A stretch of DNA of 12,593 nucleotides from Sphingomicrobium sp. (GTDB lineage: Bacteria; Pseudomonadota; Alphaproteobacteria; Sphingomonadales; Sphingomonadaceae), in NCBI GenBank assembly GCA_030146725.1, contig JASLBJ010000289.1, positions 1 through 12,593 on the forward strand, given 5' to 3'. Position 1 is the first letter of the stretch. Every line of letters begins with the position of its first letter. The translations under genes and the position numbers were made by a program. The notes beneath the pieces are model-generated. The model was not told where the DNA came from. It made no database searches and was given only the letters and a program-made list of their open reading frames with translations. Shown here piece by piece: positions 1 to 7,325 of this stretch.

Positions 1-1562
1 ATGGTGCCGATGATCTCCGCGCCGACCGCCCAGGTGAAGGTCTTTCGCCAGATCGGCGTGCTGTCGTAGCTCAGCCGCGTGTAGAGACGCCCGGTGAACG
101 CCTCGAACGCCTCATAGTCGGCGCGCAGCGCTTCGAGCCCGAGCTGAAAGGTGCGGTCGCGCTTGCCGGCGTTTGAGCGGCGGAAGGCGGCGCTGACGCC
201 CTGCTGGGCGGTGCCGAGGACCGCGCTGGCGATCAGCGCGCCTTCGGGCCGGAACATGTTGCGATGGGTCCAGCTGCCCTCGACCCGGAAACCCTCGCCG
301 GTGCCGTAGCCGGCGCTTGCGGCAAGCGTGCGCGGCGGGCCGGCGTCCTGAGTCACCAGCATCGTCACGGTTTCGGTGCCGTCCGGATTGACTACACCGG
401 TGCGCTCCGCCTCGACCGCAATGGTCGAGAACAGGCCGGTGGCGACGAGTGCCTGGCGGAGGTCGTCGACGTCGCGGCTGTCATAGAGCTCGCCGCGGTC
501 GAAGCGGGCGAGCACCTCGACGTGGCCGGCATCGAACGCCAGGTCGCCGGTCGTGCGGAAGCCGCCGAAGCGGGCGCGAGGCCCGACCGTCACCGGTAGC
601 GTGTAGTCGCCGAGGTGAGTCTCGGGGTCGAGCAGCACGTCGCGCTGGCCGACCTGGGCGAACGGATAGCCCTCCTGCGGAAGCACGATCGCGATGTTGG
701 CCTCGGCACCCTGGATGCGCTCTGCGGCAATCGGGTCGCCGGTCTTGAGTGCGAAGTTCTTGCCGATCAAGTCCGCGGGCACGGTCGGCGTGGCGGCGAC
801 GGTTACGGTGCCCAGCGTGTAGCGGTCGCCGGGGACGACCGTGAGCACGGCGGTGACCGGCTGTCCGTCGGTCGCGGCACTGCGATCCAGGCGCGTGTCG
901 ATCCGCGCATCGTACCACCCCTGGGCATGGAGCATGCGCTGGAGCAGCTTGCTGTCTTCCTCGAGCCGGGCCGACAGCATCGCCTCGTTGGCCGCTTCGC
1001 CGTCGCCATCGCGGAGTGCCGAGAGTTCGTCGAACTGATCGTCGAGCGAGACCTCGGTCAGCGCGTCGATCGCTTCCAGCCCGTCGACTTGAACGCCGTA
1101 GCGCAGCTCGGGAACGTCCTCCTCGGGCGACGGCTGGGCGAAATCGACCTCGCGCACGTCGAACTGCTCGAGCGGAGGGAGCGGCTGGGCAAGCTCGGGA
1201 TCGCCGAGCGGCGCCTGCCCGGGCAGTGCAGTGGTCCCGGCGGGGGCTGCGGGCTGGCCGGTCATGCGCTGCTCGAACTCGGCGACGCTCTCGAGCGGCC
1301 GCTCGAGCTCGGGATCGCTCTCCGCCGGGATCGGCGGAACCTCGCGCGCGAGCTCGTCATCGCAGATGATCGGTTCGACAACCGGAAGGTTGGCATCGGC
1401 GGGCGGCGGCGGCGCGATCTGGCTCTGTCCGGGCGGGCACGGCAGGGACGTCTCCGACTGCTGCTCCTGGGCGAGCTGCTCCTGGGCGAGCGCCGGCGCA
1501 GACAGCAGCACGTTGAGCGCGCTTCCGAGCATCAGACCAGCAGTGATCGTCCGATTGTTCAC
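1..1562 (-). CDS. tamA: TamA-like Omp85 outer-membrane assembly protein (3' end cut off by window edge)
   Basis: TamA is the outer-membrane member of the TamA/TamB module that helps insert proteins into the outer membrane. I translated 520 codons without a stop before the left edge. A GTG start at 1562 gives a signal peptide with a short charged end (NNR), a hydrophobic core (LMLGSALNVLLSAPALA) and likely cleavage after residue 26. An in-frame TGA at 1581-1583 leaves only TTG at 1568 as an earlier start. Residues 27-150 are a Pro/Glu/Gln-rich linker with two cysteines (42 and 67). Residues 155-245, 247-329 and 331-405 look like three POTRA repeats; helices such as RLEEDSKLLQRMLHAQGWYD and DVDDLRQALVATGLFSTI are typical. 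From about residue 411 (RTLAASAGYGTGEGFRVEGSW) the beta-barrel begins, and its C-terminal part is missing. No strong ribosome site is visible. Assignment to Omp85/TamA is firm from the repeat-barrel layout; TamA rather than another BamA relative is likely. Confidence 0.85.
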   Translation of the reverse strand, partial: MNNRTITAGLMLGSALNVLLSAPALAQEQLAQEQQSETSLPCPPGQSQIAPPPPADANLPVVEPIICDDELAREVPPIPAESDPELERPLESVAEFEQRMTGQPAAPAGTTALPGQAPLGDPELAQPLPPLEQFDVREVDFAQPSPEEDVPELRYGVQVDGLEAIDALTEVSLDDQFDELSALRDGDGEAANEAMLSARLEEDSKLLQRMLHAQGWYDARIDTRLDRSAATDGQPVTAVLTVVPGDRYTLGTVTVAATPTVPADLIGKNFALKTGDPIAAERIQGAEANIAIVLPQEGYPFAQVGQRDVLLDPETHLGDYTLPVTVGPRARFGGFRTTGDLAFDAGHVEVLARFDRGELYDSRDVDDLRQALVATGLFSTIAVEAERTGVVNPDGTETVTMLVTQDAGPPRTLAASAGYGTGEGFRVEGSWTHRNMFRPEGALIASAVLGTAQQGVSAAFRRSNAGKRDRTFQLGLEALRADYEAFEAFTGRLYTRLSYDSTPIWRKTFTWAVGAEIIGT

Positions 1563-1931
1563 TGGCAACTCGCTAGCGCATCAGGGCGGGGATTGGCGAT
1601 TCCTACCCCGATCGACCGAATGTGCCTCAAGCGGCACCTTGCCTAACATCTTGTGCAAGTCATCCCTGCTTCGAACAAAATCGGCAACATCGCCAGAGTC
1701 ATCGCCGATTGTGCTCGCACGGCAACAGAACAGGTCAAATTGCTTGCGAAAGGTTGCCCATGTGACCGTTGAACGGCCTGCCGACTGCCTGCGCCAGTTC
1801 ACAGGGCCGTCAATCCTGTGTCCCGATCCACGACTCTAATTGCCGATGTTCTGGCCTGCCAAGCTTGAAAGCGCAGCGGGCGCCGCATAATTGGCAGTTC
1901 AAGTCCTCAACGCTTCTTACAAGGATCAGGC
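1563..1931. other. Divergent intergenic region between tamA and the DUF6481-type gene
   Basis: This 369-base stretch is visibly less GC-rich than the genes around it and must hold the promoters of both divergent genes. I see no convincing protein gene or RNA gene. It contains a dyad CACAGG-N9-CCTGTG at 1800-1820, whose spacer carries a TTGACG hexamer on the minus strand, and an 11-base palindrome CCGTTGAACGG at 1766-1776. Neither is assigned to a known regulator. Confidence 0.6.
1865..1891 (+). promoter_or_regulatory. Possible promoter of the DUF6481-type gene
   Basis: TTGAAA (1865-1870) and CATAAT (1886-1891) resemble sigma-70 type -35 and -10 hexamers, with five of six bases matching in each. 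The spacer is only 15 bases, shorter than the usual 16-18, so the call is weak. Transcription would begin near 1898 and give a leader of about 34 bases before the GTG start. Confidence 0.3.
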
Positions 1932-2279
1932 GTGGCCTCGTTCAAAGACCCTTCTTTTCAAGACCGCGTCGCATCTGCCGGGAAGGCCAAGCAAAAGGCC
2001 CTCGACCAGCTGAAGGCGAAGCCTGATGTGGACGAGGGTGAGATGGCCGAGCGGCGCCAGGCGTGGTTGGAGCGAGAGCGGGTCCTGTCCGAAGAGCGCG
2101 CCGCCAAGGCCCAGGCCAATGCAGCGGCCAAGGCAGAGAAGGCGGCGCTTAAGGCGGCCCAGCTTGCGGAGCAGGAAGCCGCGGCCGCGCTCAAGGCGGA
2201 GCGTCTGAAGCCTGCCAGTGCAGCAGACATGAAAGCTGCACGCGATGCCCGTTATGCCGCTCGCCAGGCGCGCAAATAG
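1932..2279 (+). CDS. DUF6481-type small charged helical protein
   Basis: This 115-residue protein of unknown function is rich in Ala, Lys, Glu and Arg and should be almost wholly helical, with a coiled-coil-like central part (residues about 35-95) and a basic end (RDARYAARQARK). It has no signal peptide and no membrane segment, so it is probably cytoplasmic. The N-terminal stretch FKDPSFQDRVASAGKAKQKA followed by LDQLKAKP is what I associate with the DUF6481 family of sphingomonads and relatives; that match is from memory, not from a search. The start is GTG at 1932, supported by an AAGGA site at 1921-1925 with a 6-base spacer. It stands alone between tamA (divergent) and ppc (same strand, 177 bases downstream). 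The high charge could suit nucleic-acid or ribosome contact, but this is speculation. Confidence 0.75.
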   Translation: MASFKDPSFQDRVASAGKAKQKALDQLKAKPDVDEGEMAERRQAWLERERVLSEERAAKAQANAAAKAEKAALKAAQLAEQEAAAALKAERLKPASAADMKAARDARYAARQARK

Positions 2280-2444
2280 TCGACGCCTGTCGCTGAAGCA
2301 GTCGCTTATTCGGCACCGGTGCTGTTGCTGAACGCAGTTCCTTAGGCTGGGCTTCAGTCCGCGAGTGCCGATGGAACGCATCCGCGTGATCATCTATGCG
2401 CTGGCGACCCTGCGGCGCGAAGTTGCTCCTCGCCGGGGCCTCCC

Positions 2445-2450
2445 GGGAGA
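2445..2450 (+). promoter_or_regulatory. Ribosome binding site of ppc
   Basis: GGGAGA lies 6 bases before the ATG at 2457 and supports that start. The 177-base gap upstream (2280-2456) shows no clear promoter hexamers. It does contain a 10-base palindrome GCACCGGTGC at 2313-2322 of unknown meaning. Confidence 0.6.
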
Positions 2451-2456
2451 ACGTCG

Positions 2457-5111
2457 ATGAACTCCGTGCCGCCCGCCATCGAGCAGAACCCCGATATACG
2501 CTTCCTTGGCAAGCTGCTCGGGGACGTCATTCGCGCCGATGGCGGCGAAGCGCTGTTCCAGCGGATCGAATATATCCGCTCCGCCTCGGTCAGCCGTCAT
2601 CGCGGCCTGGTTGCGAGCGATGCTATCGACCCCGGCCTCGATGCGCTGACGCTCGACGACACGCTCGCCTTCGTGCGCGGCTTCATGCTCTTCTCGATGC
2701 TCGCCAACCTCGCCGAGGACCGGCAGGGCGTCGCTGCGGAACCGGGCGCGACCTTTGCCGAAGTGCTCGAGACGCTTCGCGCGGACGGCATTGGCGCACG
2801 GGAGGCGGCGGCCCTGCTCGACAAGGCGCTGGTCGTTCCCGTCCTCACCGCCCACCCGACCGAAGTCCGGCGCAAGAGCATGATCGATCATCGCAATGTC
2901 ATCGCCGAGCTGATGCGGCTGCGCGACATGGGAGCGGTCGAAACGCTCGAGGGCGATCCGATCGACGAAGCGATTCGGCGCCAGATCGCTCTGCTGTGGC
3001 AGACACGGTCGCTCCGGCGCGAGCGGCTCTATGTCTCGGACGAGGTCGAGATCGCTTTGTCCTATCTGCGCGATGTGTTCCTGCCGGTGCTGCCGACATT
3101 GTATGCGCGCTGGGAGCGGTCGCTCGGGCACCGGCCGGGCAGCTTCGTCCGCCTGGGCAGCTGGATCGGCGGTGATCGCGACGGCAACCCCTTCGTCAAC
3201 GCCGATTCACTGAAGCTTGCGCTGGCCAAGGCGTCCGAAGCGGTGCTGTCGCACTATCTGAACGAGGTTCACGCGCTCGGAGCCGAACTCTCCATCTCGA
3301 CTGAACTGGCGAAGATCACGCCCGCGGTCGCAACGCTGGCGGAGCAATCGGGCGATACGTCGCCGGCCCGGAGCGACGAGCCCTACCGCCGTGCACTGAG
3401 CGGCATCTACGCTCGGCTTGCCGCGACCTACGCCGCGATCGTCGGTCGAGCGCCGCCGCGCACTTCCGCGCTCGCCGCCGAAGCGTATCCGGACCCGGAT
3501 GCATTCGCCGCCGATCTTGGCGCCATCTCGGACGGCCTCGGACACCAGGGCGGAGGCAGGCTCAGCCGCCTCATGCGATCCGTGGAGACGTTTGGCTTCC
3601 ACCTCGCAACCCTCGATCTGCGGCAGAACGCTGACGTCCACGAACGCGTGGTGGCCGAGCTGCTGGCGGTGGCAGGCGTGGAAAAGGATTATCGTGCGTT
3701 GGCCGAAGCCGACCGTGTTGCACTGCTCCGCCGAGAGCTGGACAACGGGCGCCTCCTCGCCAGCCCGTTCGCCAACTATTCTGACGAGACGCAATCCGAG
3801 CTTCAGATCGTCCACGCCGCCGCCGAGTGCCATCGGATCTTCGGCCCGGCGGCGATCACCACTTATGTCATCTCCAAGGCCGAAAGCGTGTCGGACCTGC
3901 TGGAAGTCAACATCCTCCTCAAGGAAGCCGGGCTGTGGCGCGCCGGCGATCCGCCACAAGCAGCGATCATGGCGGTGCCATTGTTCGAGACGATCGGCGA
4001 CCTGGAAAACGCTCCGGCGGTGATGCGCGACTGGTTCGCGCTGCCGGAAATCGCGGGCGTAAGCGCCAGCCGCACCTACCAGGAAGTGATGGTCGGATAT
4101 TCCGATTCGAACAAGGACGGCGGCTATTTCACCTCGGTCTGGAGCCTCCACCAGGCGAGCCGCGCCCTTGCCGGCGTGTTCGACGAGGCCGGGATCGGCA
4201 TCCAGCTGTTCCACGGCCGCGGCGGCGCCGTGGGGCGTGGCGGGGGATCAAGCTTCGCCGCCATTCGTGCCCAGCCCGCTGGCACCGTGCAGGGTCGCAT
4301 CCGCATCACCGAGCAGGGCGAGGTGATCGCCGCCAAATATGGCACGCTCGACAGCGCCGCCGCCAATCTCGAGGCGATGGCGTCGGCAACCCTGCTCGCC
4401 AGCCTGAAGAAGCGTTCGCTCGAGGATCGCGACCGCTTTTCGGCCGCGATGGTCAGGATTTCAGCCGCCGCCTTCGGCACCTATCGTGACCTCGTGTATG
4501 ACACGGAGGGCTTTCGCACCTTCTTCCGCCAGATCACGCCGATTGCGGAGATTGCGGAGCTGAAGATCGGCTCGCGCCCGGCCAGCCGCACCAAGTCCGA
4601 TCGGATCGAGGATCTGCGCGCCATCCCCTGGGTCTTCAGCTGGGCGCAAGCGCGAGTGATGCTGCCTGGCTGGTACGGCGCGGGCGAGGGTCTGGAAGCG
4701 TTTCCAGACCTGGCGATGCTGCAGGAGATGTACCGGGCGTGGCCGTTCTTCCGCACGTCGCTCGACAATCTCGAGATGGTGCTTGCGAAATCGGACATGG
4801 GCATCGCCGCGCGCTACGCTGAACTCGTCGAGGACGCCGAAGCCAGAGCGGTGATCTTCGGTCGGATCACGGATAGCTGGCAGCGGACGCATGACCGCCT
4901 GCTCGCGATCAGCGGCCAGTCGCGCCTGCTCGAGAACAATCCGGCGCTCGACGCTTCGATCCGCCTGCGCCTGCCCTATATCGAGCCGCTCAACCTGCTC
5001 CAGATCGAGCTTCTGAAGCGCCATCGTTCGGGCGAGACCGATCCCCGCATTCGCGAAGGCATCCAGCTGTCGATCAATGCCACAGCGACGGCGCTTCGCA
5101 ACTCAGGGTAA
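2457..5111 (+). CDS. ppc: Phosphoenolpyruvate carboxylase
   Basis: This cytoplasmic enzyme adds bicarbonate to phosphoenolpyruvate to give oxaloacetate and phosphate, refilling the TCA cycle. At 884 residues it matches the usual bacterial length (E. coli 883). Visible signatures are TAHPTE (131-136, catalytic His133), GGDRDGNP (238-245), MVGYSDSNKDGG (545-556), the FHGRGGAVGRGGG loop (585-597) with its catalytic arginines, and IGSRPASR (704-711). The end, NATATALRNSG, matches the conserved C-terminus that contributes to the active and allosteric sites. The gene is intact, with no frameshift. It is monocistronic or nearly so: the next gene is convergent and its stop lies inside the last codons of ppc. 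It shares PEP as a substrate with the PTS encoded to its right, but I see no sign of common regulation. The identification is essentially certain. Confidence 0.98.
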   Translation: MNSVPPAIEQNPDIRFLGKLLGDVIRADGGEALFQRIEYIRSASVSRHRGLVASDAIDPGLDALTLDDTLAFVRGFMLFSMLANLAEDRQGVAAEPGATFAEVLETLRADGIGAREAAALLDKALVVPVLTAHPTEVRRKSMIDHRNVIAELMRLRDMGAVETLEGDPIDEAIRRQIALLWQTRSLRRERLYVSDEVEIALSYLRDVFLPVLPTLYARWERSLGHRPGSFVRLGSWIGGDRDGNPFVNADSLKLALAKASEAVLSHYLNEVHALGAELSISTELAKITPAVATLAEQSGDTSPARSDEPYRRALSGIYARLAATYAAIVGRAPPRTSALAAEAYPDPDAFAADLGAISDGLGHQGGGRLSRLMRSVETFGFHLATLDLRQNADVHERVVAELLAVAGVEKDYRALAEADRVALLRRELDNGRLLASPFANYSDETQSELQIVHAAAECHRIFGPAAITTYVISKAESVSDLLEVNILLKEAGLWRAGDPPQAAIMAVPLFETIGDLENAPAVMRDWFALPEIAGVSASRTYQEVMVGYSDSNKDGGYFTSVWSLHQASRALAGVFDEAGIGIQLFHGRGGAVGRGGGSSFAAIRAQPAGTVQGRIRITEQGEVIAAKYGTLDSAAANLEAMASATLLASLKKRSLEDRDRFSAAMVRISAAAFGTYRDLVYDTEGFRTFFRQITPIAEIAELKIGSRPASRTKSDRIEDLRAIPWVFSWAQARVMLPGWYGAGEGLEAFPDLAMLQEMYRAWPFFRTSLDNLEMVLAKSDMGIAARYAELVEDAEARAVIFGRITDSWQRTHDRLLAISGQSRLLENNPALDASIRLRLPYIEPLNLLQIELLKRHRSGETDPRIREGIQLSINATATALRNSG

Positions 5112-6083
5112 GCCGGCGCGAACCGGCGCGGTCGAGAAGCGTGCCTCGCGCGGATCGAGTTCGTGGCCGAGCCGCTCGGTGAGGAGCGCGTAGAGCTCGG
5201 GGCGTCGTCCACGGATCCAGCGACGTCCGCTACAGGTCGGCAGGAGTTCGAGGTCGCAATCGGCGATAACCAGGGCGTCCTCGGCCTTGCCGGTCTCGGC
5301 CAGGATCCGACCGTACGGATCGATGATCATCGCATTGCCCGTCCGGACCTCGTCGTCGTCGAGCCCAACGCCGTTGCTGAACAGCAGAAAGTAGCCGTTG
5401 TCGTGCGCTCGGGCCGGAAGCCAGCGCAACAACCATTCCCGGCCCTTGGGGCCGCGGAACTCGGCCTCGATTGCCGCCGCATCGACGCCGCGATTGTGCC
5501 ACAGCGCGGGATCGATCGGCCCCAGCGCATGCGGGCTGCGCGAGCGGGTGCCGCCGGTCTGATGCGGGGCGAGCACGATGTCGGCACCCAGCAAGGCCGT
5601 CGCCCGGGCATTCTCGACGATGTTGTTGTCGTAGCAGATCAGGATTCCGAGCCGCACGCCCCAGGATGTGTCGAAGACGGTGTAGGAGTCGCCGCTGGCG
5701 ATGTGGGCATGTTCGAAGGAATGCAGCTTGCGGTGGCGGTGGACCGCGCCATCCGGCAGGCAGACGACGTAGCTGTTGAACAGCCGCCCGTCGTCGCCGC
5801 GCTCGATCAGCCCCGCACCGATGCCCATGTCATGGGTCCGTGCGAGACCCGCGAGGCGCGTGGTCGAGGGTCCGTCCGGAACCGCTTCGGCGAGCGACTC
5901 CAGGGCAGGGCGATCGAGGTTGCGAACGTGCCAGTAGCCGGTGATGCACATCTCCGGGAAAGCAAGGATGCGCGTGCCGGCCGCGGCCGCCTCGGCGGCG
6001 AAGCGCTCGATGAGCGAGAGATTGTGGGCCTTGTCGCCGGCACGGTGCGTGAACTGCACTGTGCCGCATCGGATCGTGGTCAA
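5103..6083 (-). CDS. Nitrilase-superfamily (carbon-nitrogen hydrolase) amidohydrolase
   Basis: This 326-residue protein has the alpha-beta-beta-alpha sandwich pattern of the nitrilase superfamily, which hydrolyses non-peptide C-N bonds. The catalytic Glu-Lys-Cys triad is visible as Glu44 (AFPEM), Lys119 (HRHRKLH) and Cys150 (GILICYDNNIVEN), with Glu124 just after the lysine as the usual fourth residue. It has no signal peptide, so it should be cytoplasmic. The start is TTG at 6083: an in-frame TGA lies ten codons upstream, GGGAG at 6093-6097 is spaced 9 bases away, and the family-typical N-terminus (TTIRCGTVQF) begins right after it. It is the last gene of the minus-strand cluster, 49 bases after the NagX-like gene, and its stop overlaps the end of ppc by 9 bases. 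The substrate cannot be read from the sequence; an amide or N-acyl compound from amino-sugar metabolism would fit the context, but that is inference. Confidence 0.88.
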   Translation of the reverse strand: MTTIRCGTVQFTHRAGDKAHNLSLIERFAAEAAAAGTRILAFPEMCITGYWHVRNLDRPALESLAEAVPDGPSTTRLAGLARTHDMGIGAGLIERGDDGRLFNSYVVCLPDGAVHRHRKLHSFEHAHIASGDSYTVFDTSWGVRLGILICYDNNIVENARATALLGADIVLAPHQTGGTRSRSPHALGPIDPALWHNRGVDAAAIEAEFRGPKGREWLLRWLPARAHDNGYFLLFSNGVGLDDDEVRTGNAMIIDPYGRILAETGKAEDALVIADCDLELLPTCSGRRWIRGRRPELYALLTERLGHELDPREARFSTAPVRAGLP

Positions 6084-6132
6084 AGTCGTGCGCTCCCGGA
6101 CCGTTTTGCGTCAGCCGCGATGTCGATGGTCG

Positions 6133-7248
6133 TCAGACTTTGACGAACCATCCCCGTCGCCGCAGATAATTCATGCAGGCCCAGATAAACAGCATGTAGA
6201 TGAGCACCGGGATGAGCGATGCGAGTTGATCGCCCAGTGCCCCTCGTACTGCTCTGAAGGGCAGCAGAAGCACGTCCCAGCCGGGCATGTCCGCGGTGAC
6301 CATATGCAGGGTATATGCGGCGATGGCGTTGCTTCCGAACGGCACGGCGACGGCGATCAATGCCCGTGTCCCCGGGCCGGGTTCCTGCTCCCGATCGAGC
6401 CAGGCGTGCAGTCCGGCGAGAGCGAGGATCGTGATGCCGCAGGTCACGAGCACGAAACTGCTCGACCACAGGTCCTTGACGATCGGGAAGAAGACGCTCC
6501 AGCACAAGCCGGTGACGAGCAAAGCGGTGCCCGCCAATCCAAGCGTGCGAATCCGCGAAGACCGGGTGCCGCGAGAGAGCAACTCGCCGACTGCAACGCC
6601 GATCAGGCCGTGGGCGATCGCAGGGAGCGTACCGAGCACGCCTTCCGGATCATAGCCTTGCGGCCCCTCGACGTAACGATGATTTCCAAGCAGCAAACGG
6701 TCGACGGCTGCCCCGAAGTTCTCGCCTTTCACGTCGAGATTGCTCGCAGCGCCGTCGAAGCCGGGCAGCAGCAATAACGGCCAGTACAGCACCAGGATCG
6801 CGGCAGCTGTCGCGAGCCGGACCTTTGGCCCCAGCGTCAGGAACATCAGGGCGCAGGCTCCGTAAACCAGGCCAATCCTCTGAAGTACGCCAGGCAGCCG
6901 CCAGTCGCGTCCCTCGAACTCGGCGAACCAATAGAGGTTCGAGAGGACGAACCCGAGCAACACCAGGCGAAACGTCCGGGCTGTAATCTGCGTGGCAAGC
7001 TCGGCAGTGGGGCGGGCCTGCGCGAGGGACAGCGGGATCGCGACGCCCATCATCATGAGGAAAGCCGGGAACACCAGGTCCGCGAACGTCAGTCCCTGCC
7101 ATGGCACGTGCAGCAACATCGGGTAGACCGCGGCGTCGGCGCTCCACTTCATGTTTGCGGCGGAATTGACGAGGATCATTCCCGCGACGGCCAGGCCGCG
7201 AAGCACATCGAGTGAGGCGAGTCGCAGAATAACCTCCTTGTGAGTCAT
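6133..7248 (-). CDS. NagX/HGSNAT-type membrane acyltransferase (DUF5009-like)
   Basis: This polytopic inner-membrane protein (371 residues from ATG) has about ten hydrophobic segments. It belongs to the family of heparan-alpha-glucosaminide N-acetyltransferase and bacterial NagX. Conserved blocks are RLASLDVLRGLAVAGMILVN (9-28), HVPWQGLTFADLVFP (47-61, where His47 corresponds to the acetylated histidine of the human enzyme), RLPGVLQRIGLVYG (117-130), DPEGVLGTLPAIAHGLIGV (200-218), KDLWSSSFVL (258-267) and FGSNAIAAY (304-312). Human HGSNAT carries acetyl groups from cytosolic acetyl-CoA across the membrane to glucosamine; bacterial NagX occurs in GlcNAc-use gene sets of Shewanella and Xanthomonas. 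It lies 77 bases after the GH16-like gene. The start is uncertain: the ATG at 7248 lacks a ribosome site, whereas a perfect AAGGAGG (7233-7239) sits within its first codons and points to CTG at 7227. Confidence 0.88.
   Translation of the reverse strand: MTHKEVILRLASLDVLRGLAVAGMILVNSAANMKWSADAAVYPMLLHVPWQGLTFADLVFPAFLMMMGVAIPLSLAQARPTAELATQITARTFRLVLLGFVLSNLYWFAEFEGRDWRLPGVLQRIGLVYGACALMFLTLGPKVRLATAAAILVLYWPLLLLPGFDGAASNLDVKGENFGAAVDRLLLGNHRYVEGPQGYDPEGVLGTLPAIAHGLIGVAVGELLSRGTRSSRIRTLGLAGTALLVTGLCWSVFFPIVKDLWSSSFVLVTCGITILALAGLHAWLDREQEPGPGTRALIAVAVPFGSNAIAAYTLHMVTADMPGWDVLLLPFRAVRGALGDQLASLIPVLIYMLFIWACMNYLRRRGWFVKV
7233..7239 (-). promoter_or_regulatory. Strong Shine-Dalgarno sequence inside the annotated start of the acyltransferase gene
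   Basis: On the minus strand AAGGAGG covers codons 4-6 of the frame that begins at ATG 7248. It lies 5 bases before an in-frame CTG (7225-7227). Translation from CTG would give a protein beginning (M)RLASLDVLRGL, which is where this family normally starts. No similar site precedes the ATG. Confidence 0.55.
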
Positions 7249-7325
7249 CGTCGATCAGAGGGCAGGGGTACGAATATCATGAGTGGCCCAGCTTGTATTC
7301 CAGCGCACTGCGCAGGGGCGAATTC

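Noticed and set aside
615..1646. Plus-strand open frame of 343 codons opposite tamA
   Set aside because: It is antisense to a clearly recognisable TamA translation with signal peptide, POTRA repeats and barrel start. Its own product has no recognisable domain; long antisense frames are common at this GC content.
1581..1802. Minus-strand 73-codon frame (GTG start) just upstream of tamA
   Set aside because: It has no ribosome site, no recognisable motif and no membrane or signal segment. It lies where the tamA promoter and leader should be, so it is probably not a gene, although a short leader ORF cannot be excluded.
1892..1910. TTCAAGTCC resembling a tRNA T-arm
   Set aside because: The flanking bases do not pair into a T-stem, and no acceptor stem or anticodon arm can be found around it, so it is neither a tRNA nor a convincing attachment-site remnant.
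1926..2393. Minus-strand 155-codon frame opposite the DUF6481-type gene
   Set aside because: It is the antisense shadow of the Ala/Lys/Glu-rich gene, which has its own ribosome site and family-like sequence.
3207..4214. Minus-strand open frame of 335 codons inside ppc
   Set aside because: It lies wholly within the intact PEP carboxylase gene on the opposite strand and shows no protein family features.
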